Source: Clostridia bacterium (GTDB taxonomy: Bacteria; Bacillota; Clostridia; Oscillospirales; Acutalibacteraceae). From it: a DNA stretch of 52,548 nucleotides. The stretch covers positions 1 to 52,548 of the forward strand of contig JAFVVQ010000005.1 in NCBI GenBank assembly GCA_017502085.1, in the 5' to 3' direction. Shown here piece by piece: positions 17,395 to 26,113 of the stretch; the first letter of the stretch is position 1; each line of letters begins with the position of its first letter. The translations under genes were made by a program, and so were the position numbers. Below the pieces are notes generated by a model, which was given only the letters and a program-made list of their open reading frames with translations, was not told the origin of the DNA and searched no databases.

Positions 17395-18153
17395 TTATAT
17401 AAGCACTTTTGAAAGGAATTCCTTGAGTCTGGGATTCTTCGGATTTGAGAAGAATTCATCGGGACTGTTTTCTTCCATAATGATTCCTTCATCCATAAAA
17501 ACAACTCTTGAAGCAACTTCCTTTGCGAAGCCCATTTCGTGAGTGACAACTACCATTGTCATACCGCTTTGAGCGAGATTCTTCATAACGTTGAGAACTT
17601 CGCCGACCATTTCGGGGTCGAGAGCGGAGGTGGGTTCGTCGAAAAGCATAACTTCGGGATCCATCGCAAGTGCACGGACAATGGCAACTCTCTGCTTCTG
17701 ACCGCCCGAAAGCTGTGAAGGATAAGCCTTTGCTTTGTCGGAAAGACCGACTGTTTTGAGGAGATCGTATGCTTTTTCTTCGGCATCTTTTTTATTCAGA
17801 TGTCCGAGCTTGGTGGGTGCCAGAGTAATGTTGCTGAGGATGGAATGGTTGTTAAAAAGGTTGAACTGCTGGAAAACCATACCCATTTTTTCGCGGTGCT
17901 TGTTGATGTTTGTCTTTTTGTCAGTAATATCAACGCCGTCAAATTCAATTACACCGCCGGTGGGCTCTTCGAGTCTGTTGAGACAGCGGAGAAAGGTTGA
18001 TTTACCCGAGCCTGAAGGTCCGATAACAACAACAACCTCGCCTTTTCTGATTTCGGTATCGATGCCCTTGAGAACGTCGAGTTTACCGAAGCTTTTTTTC
18101 AAGCCCGTTACCTTGATGATAACGTCATTATCCTTTTTGATATCAGTGGTCAC
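17395..18153 (-). CDS. Polar amino-acid ABC transporter ATP-binding protein (GlnQ/HisP type)
   Basis: ATPase of 252 residues powering amino-acid import. It has Walker [10 protein letters not shown], the Q-loop FQQFNLF, the signature [11 protein letters not shown], Walker [13 protein letters not shown] and the switch His in VVTHEMGFA. The start is set at GTG 18153: AAAGGAGG lies 10 bases upstream, and the resulting N terminus matches the family. Longer readings run antisense-like through the permease 3' end. The gene overlaps the permease stop by 11 bases, implying translational coupling. It is the last gene of the operon binding protein, permease, ATPase. Confidence 0.95.
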   Translation of the reverse strand: MTTDIKKDNDVIIKVTGLKKSFGKLDVLKGIDTEIRKGEVVVVIGPSGSGKSTFLRCLNRLEEPTGGVIEFDGVDITDKKTNINKHREKMGMVFQQFNLFNNHSILSNITLAPTKLGHLNKKDAEEKAYDLLKTVGLSDKAKAYPSQLSGGQKQRVAIVRALAMDPEVMLFDEPTSALDPEMVGEVLNVMKNLAQSGMTMVVVTHEMGFAKEVASRVVFMDEGIIMEENSPDEFFSNPKNPRLKEFLSKVLI

Positions 18154-18880
18154 TGTTGCGAAGCCTCCTTTCGAGGATTTCAACCAACTTCGTGAAGAAG
18201 AGAACGAGAACGAGATAGATGAGAGCAACCGCAATCAGAGGCATAAACGCAGAGTATGTACGGCTTCTGATAAGGTCGCCTGCTTTTGTAAGATCCTGAA
18301 GGGCAACGTAACCCGAAACGGAGGTTTCCTTGAGGAGAACGATGAATTCGTTGGCAAGTGCGGGGAGAACGTTTTTGAGAGCCTGAGGGATAATAATCTG
18401 AGTCATGGTCTGTGTATAACTCAGACCGAGGCTTCTGCCCGCTTCAAACTGACCCTTGTCAATCGACATAATACCCGAACGGACAATTTCAGCAACGTAA
18501 GCACCCGAGTTGATGCCGAATGCAAGCGATGCAACGAGGATTTTGCTGTCAACCGAAACGAGTATTACGTAATAAATGAGCATAAGCTGAACAACAACGG
18601 GCGTACCTCTGATGACCGTCAGATAAATCTTGGCTATCATATTTGCGAATTTGAGGAGATTACGTGCGATAGGGTTACCGATCGTGGAAATATTTGTATC
18701 GTGAGTTGATCTTATGAGAGCGAGAACAACACCGATTACTATGCCGAGAAGCACAGAAAAGAAGGTTACCTGAAGAGTAACCAGAAGACCGTCGACAAGC
18801 CACTTCCATCTGTCGCCGTCGATAAAGTTGAAGACAAAGTCTTCTTTAAAATCGTTGAAAATACTGATTATATTATTCAT
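18143..18880 (-). CDS. Polar amino-acid ABC transporter permease (HisM/GlnP type)
   Basis: Membrane subunit of 245 residues with about five helices. The first is [20 protein letters not shown], typical of the His/Glu/Gln permease family. The EAA loop that docks the ATPase reads [27 protein letters not shown] 18880 is preferred over GTG 18895 because AGGTGA sits upstream of it at a usable distance. It lies between the binding-protein gene, with a stem-loop in the 78-base gap, and the overlapping ATPase gene. A single permease probably works as a homodimer. Confidence 0.94.
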   Translation of the reverse strand: MNNIISIFNDFKEDFVFNFIDGDRWKWLVDGLLVTLQVTFFSVLLGIVIGVVLALIRSTHDTNISTIGNPIARNLLKFANMIAKIYLTVIRGTPVVVQLMLIYYVILVSVDSKILVASLAFGINSGAYVAEIVRSGIMSIDKGQFEAGRSLGLSYTQTMTQIIIPQALKNVLPALANEFIVLLKETSVSGYVALQDLTKAGDLIRSRTYSAFMPLIAVALIYLVLVLFFTKLVEILERRLRNSDH

Positions 18881-18918
18881 TGATAGCAAAATCACCTGCT
18901 GTTTATAAATTTAAATGA

Positions 18919-18937
18919 GGGCAGGGAAAACCTGCCC
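18919..18937 (-). terminator. Intra-operon stem-loop after the binding-protein gene
   Basis: A GC-rich 7-bp stem (GGGCAGG / CCTGCCC) with loop GAAAA lies between the binding protein and permease genes. On the minus strand it is followed only by a weak T-rich stretch. Such structures commonly stabilise or partly terminate the mRNA so that binding protein is made in excess over the membrane subunits. Confidence 0.6.
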
Positions 18938-18958
18938 CCATAAGTGTTTTTGTTATGA

Positions 18959-19807
18959 TTATTTGTTGTTGACCTTAACGAATTCCTTAGCAGGTTCATT
19001 GTCGATAACAACGCAGTCAACCTTGCCGGTGATAAGAGCCTGAACTGCATCAGCACCCTTGCTGTAACGCTCGATTGTTGCGGTGGGTTCGCCTTCTTCG
19101 GGTTCTGCAAGATCCCATGTTGTGTAAAGGTCACCTGTTGTGCCCTGCTGAACGCCTACCTTCCAGAGTGAACCGTCAGCCTTGGGAGCGAAGAGATCAT
19201 CAGCTGATGTGATAGCTGAGCCTTCCTTAACGATAACAACCTGAACGCCTGTAGCATATGACTCCGTGAAGTTGACGGACTGCTTTCTTTCTTCTGTTAC
19301 TGTGAGACCTGCCATGATGAACTGGATTCTGCCTGCCTCAAGAGCGGGGATGAGACCGTCGAATGCCATATCTTCGATAACAAGCTTCTTGCCGAGTTTG
19401 TCAGCGATTGCTGCTGCGATTTCAGCATCGATACCTACGATAGCGTCGCCTTCTTTGAATTCATAGGGAGGGAATTCAGCATTGGTACCCATCTTGATTT
19501 CTTCTTTGCCTTCAACGTTCTGCTGGAAAACAAGATCGTGCTCTGTGCCGAGGATGTATTTATCCTGAATCTTCTTAACGGTGCCGTCATTCTTGAGAGC
19601 GATGAGGGCATTGTTGATATCCGTGAGAAGCTGAGCGTTTTCTTTGCCTACTGCGATTGCGTAATCCTCTGTGATATATTCAGTATCAAGGATTGCAAGT
19701 TTTGCGTCTTTGTTTGTTTCATCCTTTGTGCCGCCGCAAGCTGAGAATGCGGTAACAACAAAAACAAGAGCCATAACGAGAGCAATGAGTTTGATTGTCT
19801 TTTTCAT
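18959..19807 (-). CDS. Amino-acid binding lipoprotein with circularly permuted domain order
   Basis: Solute-binding lipoprotein of the polar amino-acid importer, 282 residues. The signal peptide ends at the lipobox AFSAC with lipidated Cys24. ATG 19807 is chosen because GGAGG lies 9 bases upstream. Residues 103-282 are the usual start and middle of a GlnH-type protein (KMGTNAEFPPYEF, FDGLIPALEAGRI, TVTEERKQSVNFT, VGVQQGTTGDLY, VVIDNEPAKEFV), but the protein stops there. The segment that normally follows (ILDTEYITEDYAIAV, LLTDINNALIALKNDGT, IQDKYI) is found instead at residues 38-85, before the N-terminal module, joined by a short linker at 86-102. All parts are present once and in one frame, so a functional permuted fold is likely. 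It is first in the operon. Confidence 0.9.
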   Translation of the reverse strand: MKKTIKLIALVMALVFVVTAFSACGGTKDETNKDAKLAILDTEYITEDYAIAVGKENAQLLTDINNALIALKNDGTVKKIQDKYILGTEHDLVFQQNVEGKEEIKMGTNAEFPPYEFKEGDAIVGIDAEIAAAIADKLGKKLVIEDMAFDGLIPALEAGRIQFIMAGLTVTEERKQSVNFTESYATGVQVVIVKEGSAITSADDLFAPKADGSLWKVGVQQGTTGDLYTTWDLAEPEEGEPTATIERYSKGADAVQALITGKVDCVVIDNEPAKEFVKVNNK

Positions 19808-19840
19808 TTTGTTGACCTCCATAGTTTTATTGGTGTATTA

Positions 19841-19868
19841 ATTATAACATTAAATTATAAAAAATCAA
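19841..19868 (-). promoter_or_regulatory. Sigma-A promoter of the amino-acid ABC operon
   Basis: Minus-strand TTGATT (19863-19868), 16 bases, then a perfect TATAAT (19841-19846), 33 bases before the start codon. Confidence 0.65.
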
Positions 19869-19903
19869 GACATATATGTATTTTTATAAATTATTCCGAA
19901 TAA

Positions 19904-20800
19904 TTATGCGTTTTCGGTCCCGTTTTTCACTATTTCAACGGCTTTTGTAAAATCTTCCCATAACGGGGCGGTGAAAACCATTTCTTCACCCGTAACGGGA
20001 TGAGTGAGCTTACAGCTTCGGCAATGCAGAAGCTGATGCCCGATTTCCGTCATAAAATCGCCGTACATATCGTCTCCCGCAAGCGGATGACCGATATGAG
20101 CCATATGCACTCTTATCTGATGAGTTCTGCCCGTTTCGAGATTGAGCCGTACGACTGTAGCCGTGTCAAATTCTTCTTCAACGGTCCAGTGCGTAAGCGC
20201 CGATTCGCCTTCAATTTCATATGAGCAGGCACGCAGAGTTTTCATCGGGTCGGGTCTGTAAATCGGCACGTCGATGCTGCCGTTTCCCGAAAGATTGCCT
20301 TTGATGAGCGCACAGTATTCTTTTCTGACGTTGCCCGAAAGCTTGCAGGCGGCAAGTGAATTAAGGGCACACACAACAACACCCGAAGTGCCTTTGTCGA
20401 GTCTGCCGACGGAACGGAAAGAGCTTCGGATCCCTTTTGTATCAAGGTAAGCGGCTACTGCGTTTGCGAGAGTGTCTCCCTGATGATTGTGTGTCGGATG
20501 CATTGCCATAAACGGCGATTTGTTGATGACGAGAATGTCGTCGTCTTCATAAAGTATTTGAAGATCCGCTTTCATCGGCTCGGGAGCGTTGCCGCTGTCG
20601 GGGATAAAAACAGTTACGGTGTCTCCGCGTTTCAGTATGTCCGAGGTGCGGGTTTTTGTTCCGTTGAGTCTGATCCCGTCGGGAGTGAATTTGATGCTTC
20701 TGACAATTCTTGCAGAAAAGCCGCAGAATCCCCGCAAAAATTGACCGACTTTCTGGCCGTCGTACTCCTGCGAAACGATATAACTGATTTCTCTCGGCAT
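19904..20800 (-). CDS. RluA family pseudouridine synthase (RluC/RluD type)
   Basis: Converts specific uridines in 23S rRNA or tRNA to pseudouridine. The 298 residues contain an N-terminal S4-like RNA-binding region (QFLRGFCGFSARIVRSIKF) and the catalytic domain. Its motif VGRLDKGTSGVVV holds the catalytic Asp; further family blocks are ILVINKSPFMAMHPTHNHQ and ETGRTHQIRVHMAHIGHPLAGDD-like sequence. The exact target uridine cannot be told. It is monocistronic, divergent from a lipoprotein gene, with a near-consensus promoter. Confidence 0.95.
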   Translation of the reverse strand: MPREISYIVSQEYDGQKVGQFLRGFCGFSARIVRSIKFTPDGIRLNGTKTRTSDILKRGDTVTVFIPDSGNAPEPMKADLQILYEDDDILVINKSPFMAMHPTHNHQGDTLANAVAAYLDTKGIRSSFRSVGRLDKGTSGVVVCALNSLAACKLSGNVRKEYCALIKGNLSGNGSIDVPIYRPDPMKTLRACSYEIEGESALTHWTVEEEFDTATVVRLNLETGRTHQIRVHMAHIGHPLAGDDMYGDFMTEIGHQLLHCRSCKLTHPVTGEEMVFTAPLWEDFTKAVEIVKNGTENA

Positions 20801-20828
20801 GGCGCACCTCCTTCCCGGATTTCAGTTC

Positions 20829-20857
20829 ATTATATCAAAAATTATTTGCGATGACAA
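20829..20857 (-). promoter_or_regulatory. Sigma-A promoter of the pseudouridine synthase gene
   Basis: Minus-strand TTGTCA (20852-20857), exactly 17 bases, then a perfect TATAAT (20829-20834). Confidence 0.75.
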
Positions 20858-20864
20858 GTGCGGG

Positions 20865-20893
20865 TTGAAATATGCGCAAAACTGTGATATCAT
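20865..20893 (+). promoter_or_regulatory. Sigma-A promoter of the unknown lipoprotein gene
   Basis: TTGAAA (20865-20870), 17 bases, then TATCAT (20888-20893), 24 bases before the start. Its -35 is only 7 bases from that of the divergent promoter. Confidence 0.6.
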
Positions 20894-20917
20894 TAGAAAA
20901 TCAAAGGAGGTCTTTGA

Positions 20918-21871
20918 ATGAAAAAGGTGATTGCCCTGCTTATGTGTGCGGTGTTTTTATGCCTGTGCGCTTGTGAGAATAAAGATAAACCGAAAAACAA
21001 TCCCAACGTGAGCTACGTCAACGTTGATGATTATACAGGTATCCAGAGAGAAACCGTTGCAGATTGGTTTGAAACGAAGCCTGCACCGAGCGAAGGGGAG
21101 ACAAAAGAATCGGGAACAAATGCGATTCAGATCAGCCGCAATGAGCTTCCCGAGGGCTTTCCGAAAATTCCCGAAGGAACGTCGAACGTTTCGATTATCC
21201 GTTATTCTCCCGAGGAATCCGAGCACGGTTACCGCTCCGACTGGATTCGACTCAGATTTTCCGCACCTAAGCACAGTGTAATTCAGTTTTCGCAGGATCT
21301 TGTCAATGCGGGTTATGAAGGCAGTATTCGTTTCATTGAAGACGATTCAGGCAGAACGGAATATTATAACCCGGGCTGGCAGGGATGTTGGCAGAACGGT
21401 AAACACATAATCAGAGTTATGGGTTATGAAAATGAAATTGACGGCAGTTTTGCCATGGTTTTCGATATCGTCAAATGCACTGAGGTTTTCTATCCCGAAC
21501 TTGCACAGTATTTTCCCGTGTTTGAGGGATATTCGCTCATTCCGGGTGAGTATTCCGAGATAACTTCAAACGGAGAAATCGTAAATCATAATTTTGACGG
21601 ACAGTTTCATGAAAAATGGCAGGTGCTTTTTGCTCACGGCAATGCGTTTGCGGGTGTCAGCCACGCACAGTTCGATTCCTACGTCAAACAGCTTGTTAAA
21701 CAAGGTTTCAAAGGTACGGTTGTCAACGGCAGGCTCGATGGATGTTCGGCATATTATTTTGACGGTATCAATACCGAAAAGGGTGTTTATACCTCAATGA
21801 TATATAACGAAAATCTTATGTCTCTCGATATTGTATATACAAATGACGGCACTAATTTCGGCATTCAGTAA
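20918..21871 (+). CDS. Unknown lipoprotein with an apparent internal duplication
   Basis: A 317-residue predicted lipoprotein: signal sequence MKKVIALLMCAVFLCLCAC with the lipid-bearing Cys at the end, then a charged linker to about residue 65. I do not recognise a named family. Two segments of similar pattern follow. One is around SVIQFSQDLVNAGYEGSI leading to FAMVFDIVK; the other is around AQFDSYVKQLVKQGFKG leading to LMSLDIVYT. Each has a helix, a glycine turn, a strand with an aromatic pair, and a closing hydrophobic strand. This suggests two copies of a small alpha/beta domain on the outer cell surface. It is a single gene with its own promoter and terminator. Confidence 0.8.
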   Translation: MKKVIALLMCAVFLCLCACENKDKPKNNPNVSYVNVDDYTGIQRETVADWFETKPAPSEGETKESGTNAIQISRNELPEGFPKIPEGTSNVSIIRYSPEESEHGYRSDWIRLRFSAPKHSVIQFSQDLVNAGYEGSIRFIEDDSGRTEYYNPGWQGCWQNGKHIIRVMGYENEIDGSFAMVFDIVKCTEVFYPELAQYFPVFEGYSLIPGEYSEITSNGEIVNHNFDGQFHEKWQVLFAHGNAFAGVSHAQFDSYVKQLVKQGFKGTVVNGRLDGCSAYYFDGINTEKGVYTSMIYNENLMSLDIVYTNDGTNFGIQ

Positions 21872-21907
21872 ATCGGACCGTCTTGTAAGATAAAACAACA
21901 AACAGAT

Positions 21908-21950
21908 AAGGCTTGCAGAGGAATTCAACCTTTGCAAGCCTTTGTTATTT
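21908..21950. terminator. Bidirectional terminator
   Basis: A 10-bp stem (AAGGCTTGCA / TGCAAGCCTT) with further pairing of AGG/CCT inside, then TTGTTATTTT on the plus strand. It separates the lipoprotein gene from the convergent dehydrogenase gene. Confidence 0.75.
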
Positions 21951-22897
21951 TAGTATACGACATTAATGGGGTTGCCGAGCGAAAATGCTTTCAGATTTTT
22001 CTTGCATATCTCCATCAGACGGAGTCTTGTTTCATATCCTGCCCAGGCAATGTGAGGCGTAATATAGCAGTTTTTCAGCCCGAAAAGGGGATTGTCAGCC
22101 TTTGGTGGTTCATACGATAAAACGTCGAGACCCGCCGCTGAAATTTTACCGTTTATCAGTGCATCTGCAAGGTCGGATTCGTTGACAACCTGACCTCTCG
22201 AGGTGTTGATAAGCATAGCGGATGGCTTCATTTTACTGAGAAAATCCGCATTGACCATACCTTCGGTTTTGTCGGTCAGGGGACAGTGAAGAGAAACAAA
22301 ATCGCTCTTTGCCAGGAGGGTGTCTATGTCAGTGAATTCAACGCCGTCAAACGGTGCGGGATGATTGGTTGTTGCCGTGACTTTCATGCCGAATGCAAGT
22401 GCGATTCTGGCAACCGCTTTGCCGATGCTTCCGAAACCGATTATACCGAGTGTTTTGCCGAAAAGCTCGGTCAGGTGAGTCTTCTGATAGCAGAAATCCT
22501 TGCACGACGCCCATTCGCCGTTGTGAACGGATTCGCTGTGCACCGATACTGCGTTGGTATGCTCAAGAATCAGTGCAAAAGTGAGCTGAGCAACTGCCAT
22601 TGTACTGTATGCGGGGATATTGCACACGGGGATGCCGACTTCCTTGCAGTAATCCCAGTCAACGATGTTGTAACCCGTGCTGAGAAGTCCGATATATTTA
22701 AGATTTTCCAATCCGGAGAGCAGATCTCTGCGCAGAGGAGTTTTGTTAGTGATGATGATATCGCAGCCCTCAACTCTTTCGGCAATCAGCTCTGCGGGAG
22801 TGCGGTCATAGACAGTGTATTCTCCGTATTCTCCGAGCCAGTCCCATGAAAGGTCACCCGGATTTTCGGCATAGCCGTCAAGTATTGTTATTTTCAT
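21950..22897 (-). CDS. D-2-hydroxyacid dehydrogenase (hydroxypyruvate reductase-like)
   Basis: NAD-dependent enzyme of 315 residues that interconverts a 2-keto acid and a D-2-hydroxy acid. The nucleotide-binding motif is LGIIGFGSIGKAVARIA. The catalytic Arg is in NTSRGQVVNESDLADAL, Glu is in AGLDVLSYEPP and His is in NCYITPHIAWAG. The strongest resemblance is to glycerate dehydrogenase/hydroxypyruvate reductase, but substrate specificity is not readable from sequence. GGAGG lies 11 bases before the ATG. It is monocistronic. Confidence 0.92.
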   Translation of the reverse strand: MKITILDGYAENPGDLSWDWLGEYGEYTVYDRTPAELIAERVEGCDIIITNKTPLRRDLLSGLENLKYIGLLSTGYNIVDWDYCKEVGIPVCNIPAYSTMAVAQLTFALILEHTNAVSVHSESVHNGEWASCKDFCYQKTHLTELFGKTLGIIGFGSIGKAVARIALAFGMKVTATTNHPAPFDGVEFTDIDTLLAKSDFVSLHCPLTDKTEGMVNADFLSKMKPSAMLINTSRGQVVNESDLADALINGKISAAGLDVLSYEPPKADNPLFGLKNCYITPHIAWAGYETRLRLMEICKKNLKAFSLGNPINVVY

Positions 22898-22949
22898 AAT
22901 CGTGAATCCTCCGTTGAAAAATAAATTGCAATATATTTCAATTTTTGTG

Positions 22950-22978
22950 TTGACCGAATTATAATTATATTATAAAAT
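22950..22978 (+). promoter_or_regulatory. Sigma-A promoter of the eight-gene operon 23018-30177
   Basis: TTGACC (22950-22955), exactly 17 bases, then TAAAAT (22973-22978), 39 bases before the TTG start. No other convincing promoter was found between the operon's closely packed genes. Confidence 0.7.
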
Positions 22979-23017
22979 ATATTATGAATTAGTGCAAGTG
23001 TGAATTGAGGTGAAAAA

Positions 23018-23782
23018 TTGAATAAAAAGCAGAAACCTCAGAAAACTATGCTTTTGTGCGGATTGGTCCTGATCGGAATAGGTGTTGCTGCCGCTGTTTT
23101 GCTTTATTTATTGCGGTATGAACACCTGTGGCACTGGTATGCGGTTATCAGACAGGAACTTTCCGATCTTGAGAATTATATATCGCATCTTGATGATAAA
23201 TGGTTGTTCGTTATTATTATACTCGGATTGTTTGCTGTCAAAAGTTTTATTCCCATTTATCCGACCCCGACGGTATGTTTTCTGACGGGTGTTATGCTTC
23301 CGATGTACGTTTCTGTGCCCGTCAACGTTTTCGGGTTTGGAATTCTGCTGACGATACGGTATTATGCAGGCAAACGTTTCGGTGCAGGAGGTGCGTGGTG
23401 GTTGCTCAAAAAAAACACCAGACTGCGTAAGCTCATTGAACAGGACGGAAACGGCAATTCTCCGTTGCTGATTATTCTCAGACTTATGCCCGCAATGCCT
23501 GTCAATACGATTTCGGGGATTTACGGCTCACTGAAGTTCGGATACAGACGTTTCCTTTTGCTTTCGTTAATCGGATATATGCCCAAGATAATATCATATA
23601 CGTTTGTCGGCCGCAACGTTTATGACCCGCTTTCGACCGAATTTATTGTGCCGATAATGATTATTGCTTTTGCATCCGGTATATCGCTGGTTTGCGTCAA
23701 CGGAATATGGCGTGCGGTTGAAAAAAGCATACGCAGAGCGAATTTAAAAAATAATAAAAGCTTCATAGAAAGGAAGAATTAA
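23018..23782 (+). CDS. TVP38/TMEM64 (VTT domain) membrane protein
   Basis: Membrane protein of 254 residues with about six hydrophobic segments and the VTT/DedA-superfamily core. Seen are SFIPIYPTPTVCFLTGVMLP, then LLIILRLMPAMPVNTISGIYG with the conserved Arg and Pro, and FLLLSLIGYMPKIISYTFVG. Relatives are lipid scramblases or flippases such as undecaprenyl-phosphate or phosphatidylethanolamine translocases; the lipid here is unknown. The TTG start is supported by GAGGTG 5 bases upstream. It opens an eight-gene operon and is 2 bases from galK. Confidence 0.85.
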   Translation: MNKKQKPQKTMLLCGLVLIGIGVAAAVLLYLLRYEHLWHWYAVIRQELSDLENYISHLDDKWLFVIIILGLFAVKSFIPIYPTPTVCFLTGVMLPMYVSVPVNVFGFGILLTIRYYAGKRFGAGGAWWLLKKNTRLRKLIEQDGNGNSPLLIILRLMPAMPVNTISGIYGSLKFGYRRFLLLSLIGYMPKIISYTFVGRNVYDPLSTEFIVPIMIIAFASGISLVCVNGIWRAVEKSIRRANLKNNKSFIERKN

Positions 23783-23784
23783 AA

Positions 23785-25065
23785 ATGATAAAAACAGCAG
23801 ACCTCAAAACAAAACTCACCACAGCGGAATATGATGAGATTTTTGCAAAAATCTATAAGAAAGAGGATATTTCCTCACAGAAAGAAAGATATATCCGTAT
23901 CGCGGAAAGCTTTGAGCAGCTTTTCGGTTCAGGCAGAGAAGCAGGCGTTTTCAGTGCTCCCGGCAGAACGGAAGTCGGCGGCAACCATACCGACCATAAT
24001 CACGGCAAGGTGCTTGCGGCAAGTGTTAATCTTGATGCTGTGGCTGTTGCGGGCAAGAATGATGAAAATATCGTCAGAGTCAAATCCGAAGGCTATAAGA
24101 TGGACGTTGTTGATCTTGCGGATATGAGCGTTATGCCTGAAGAGAGAGGTAAATCCGCTTCTCTCGTAAGAGGTGTTTGTGCAGGTTTCAGAAACAGAGG
24201 TTATAATATCGGCGGTTTTGATGCTGCAACCGCATCCGACGTTCTTTCGGGTTCGGGACTTTCGTCGTCAGCTGCATTTGAGGTTCTTCTCGGTACTATC
24301 CTCAATAATCTTTATAATGACGGTAAAGTCAGCGCGGTTGAAATTGCTCAGATCGCACAGTTTGCAGAGAACGAATATTTCGGCAAACCCTGCGGACTTA
24401 TGGACCAGATGGCTTGTTCAGTCGGCGGATTCGTTCAGATTGATTTCAAGGATCCTGCGGTTCCGGTTATCAACAAAGTTGATTTTGATTTTGCATCCTG
24501 CAACCATGCTCTCTGCATCGTTGATACGGGCGGAAACCATGCCGACCTGACCGATGAATATGCGGCGGTAAGAGGTGAAATGGAATCCGTTGCCGCTAAG
24601 TTCGGCAAAGCGGTTCTCCGTGACGTTGATATTGCTGAATTTGAAAAGAACATTCCCGTTATCCGTGAATCGGCAGGTGACAGAGCGGTTCTCCGCGCAA
24701 TGCATTTCTTCAACGAAAACAAGAGAGTAGATCTTCAGGCAGCCGCACTCAAAGACGGCGATTTCGAGGCTTTCAAGGCTCTTATTATCGACAGCGGCTA
24801 CTCCTCATATATGTATAACCAGAACGTATACACCTGCAAAGCTCCCTCTGATCAGCCCGTAAGCGTTGCTCTCGCAATATGCAGCGATATCCTTAAGGGC
24901 AAGGGTGCGTGGAGAGTTCACGGCGGCGGCTTCGCAGGTACCATTCAGGCATTCGTTCCCGAGTTTGTGCTTGATGAATTCAAGAGCAGAATCTGCGCTG
25001 CATTCGGTGAGAAATCCTGCTACGTTCTCAATATCCGTCCTGTAGGCGGAATCAAAGTTATCTGA
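23785..25065 (+). CDS. galK: Galactokinase
   Basis: GHMP kinase of 426 residues expected to phosphorylate galactose to galactose-1-phosphate with ATP, the first committed step of the Leloir pathway. The N-terminal signature is APGRTEVGGNHTDHNHG, a clostridial variant of the usual GRVNLIGEHTDYN block. The ATP-binding motif is LSGSGLSSSAAFEV, the catalytic Asp region is CGLMDQMACSVGG, and the C-terminal GHMP motif is VHGGGFAGTIQAF. An N-terminal extension of about 50 residues is also usual in this variant. No galT or galE is in the window. It may serve galactose freed by the GH30 enzyme, which is inference. Confidence 0.9.
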   Translation: MIKTADLKTKLTTAEYDEIFAKIYKKEDISSQKERYIRIAESFEQLFGSGREAGVFSAPGRTEVGGNHTDHNHGKVLAASVNLDAVAVAGKNDENIVRVKSEGYKMDVVDLADMSVMPEERGKSASLVRGVCAGFRNRGYNIGGFDAATASDVLSGSGLSSSAAFEVLLGTILNNLYNDGKVSAVEIAQIAQFAENEYFGKPCGLMDQMACSVGGFVQIDFKDPAVPVINKVDFDFASCNHALCIVDTGGNHADLTDEYAAVRGEMESVAAKFGKAVLRDVDIAEFEKNIPVIRESAGDRAVLRAMHFFNENKRVDLQAAALKDGDFEAFKALIIDSGYSSYMYNQNVYTCKAPSDQPVSVALAICSDILKGKGAWRVHGGGFAGTIQAFVPEFVLDEFKSRICAAFGEKSCYVLNIRPVGGIKVI

Positions 25066-25078
25066 TCGGAGTGATCTT

Positions 25079-26113
25079 ATGAATAACTATGCCGGAATTT
25101 CGGCTATGCTCGAAGCCCTTTGTTCGGCAAAGGGTGTATCGGGTGCGGAAAACACAGCAGCTCAGACCGCATCGGAAATGCTCGGCAGATTTATGACCGT
25201 CGGCACCGATGCTCTCGGAAGCGTAATCGGAAGAAAAGAGGGCAAAGGTCCGCATATTCTTCTCGATGCACATATCGATCAGATAGGACTTGTCGTAACT
25301 GCGATTGACGAAGACGGATTTCTGAAGTTTTCGAAATGCGGCGGTGCAGACAGACGTGTACTCAGCGCCGCAGAGGTTACGGTTCACGGTAAAAAAGATG
25401 TTTTCGGAGTTGTAACGTCAACCCCTCCGCATCTTGCGAAGCCCGAGGATGCTGCGAAGGCTTTGCCTTTTGAAGAGATGGCGATTGATATCGGTCTGCC
25501 TAAAGAGGAAGCGGAGAAAATCGTTTCTCTCGGTGACAGAGTGACCTTCAACGGCAATTATCTTCAGCTTCTCGGCAACAGAATCAGCTCACCCTCCGTC
25601 GATGACAGAGCAGGCATTGTTTCGATTCTCAGATGCCTTGAAATCCTTGAAGAAAAAGAAGTTGACTGTAACCTCACCGTAATGTTTTCCGCCCAGGAAG
25701 AAACAGGCGGAAGCGGAGCACAGGCAGCATCGTTTGCCGCACAGGCTGATGAAGCGATAGCTGTTGACGTCAGCTTTGCATCCGCACCGTCTGTCAGTTC
25801 GGAAAAATATGCCGCTCTGGGTAAGGGAACGATGATAGGCATTGCACCCGCACTCGACTATAAAATCAGCAAAACTCTCGAAGCAATCGCAGAGAGAGAA
25901 AGTATTCCGTATCAGCTTGAGGTTATGGGCGGAAAAACAGGCACAAACTGTGACGAGATTCAGGTTTCGGGCAAGGGTGTCAGGACTGCTCTGCTTTCCG
26001 TACCGCTCCGCAATATGCATACTGCTTGTGAGGTGTGTGATCTTGAGGATATCGAAAACACCGCAAAGCTTATGGCGGAATATATAGCCGAAAGGAGTGC
26101 GGAAAATGCTTGA
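25079..26113 (+). CDS. M42 family metallopeptidase, first of two
   Basis: Di-metal aminopeptidase of the FrvX/CelM/TET group, 344 residues, probably cytoplasmic. It trims peptides and may assemble as a tetrahedral dodecamer. Metal and catalytic residues are visible: His in LDAHIDQIGL, Asp in SVDDRAGIVS, the Glu pair in FSAQEETGGSG, Asp in AIAVDVSF and the last His in MHTACEVCD. It is followed by a second M42 gene that overlaps it by 8 bases; the two may form one mixed complex or have different specificities. Confidence 0.93.
   Translation: MNNYAGISAMLEALCSAKGVSGAENTAAQTASEMLGRFMTVGTDALGSVIGRKEGKGPHILLDAHIDQIGLVVTAIDEDGFLKFSKCGGADRRVLSAAEVTVHGKKDVFGVVTSTPPHLAKPEDAAKALPFEEMAIDIGLPKEEAEKIVSLGDRVTFNGNYLQLLGNRISSPSVDDRAGIVSILRCLEILEEKEVDCNLTVMFSAQEETGGSGAQAASFAAQADEAIAVDVSFASAPSVSSEKYAALGKGTMIGIAPALDYKISKTLEAIAERESIPYQLEVMGGKTGTNCDEIQVSGKGVRTALLSVPLRNMHTACEVCDLEDIENTAKLMAEYIAERSAENA

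Noticed and set aside
18154-18234. In-frame extension of the amino-acid ABC ATPase start
   Set aside because: It lies inside the permease gene in another frame, gives a Ser-rich non-homologous N terminus, and a good ribosome site points to GTG 18153.
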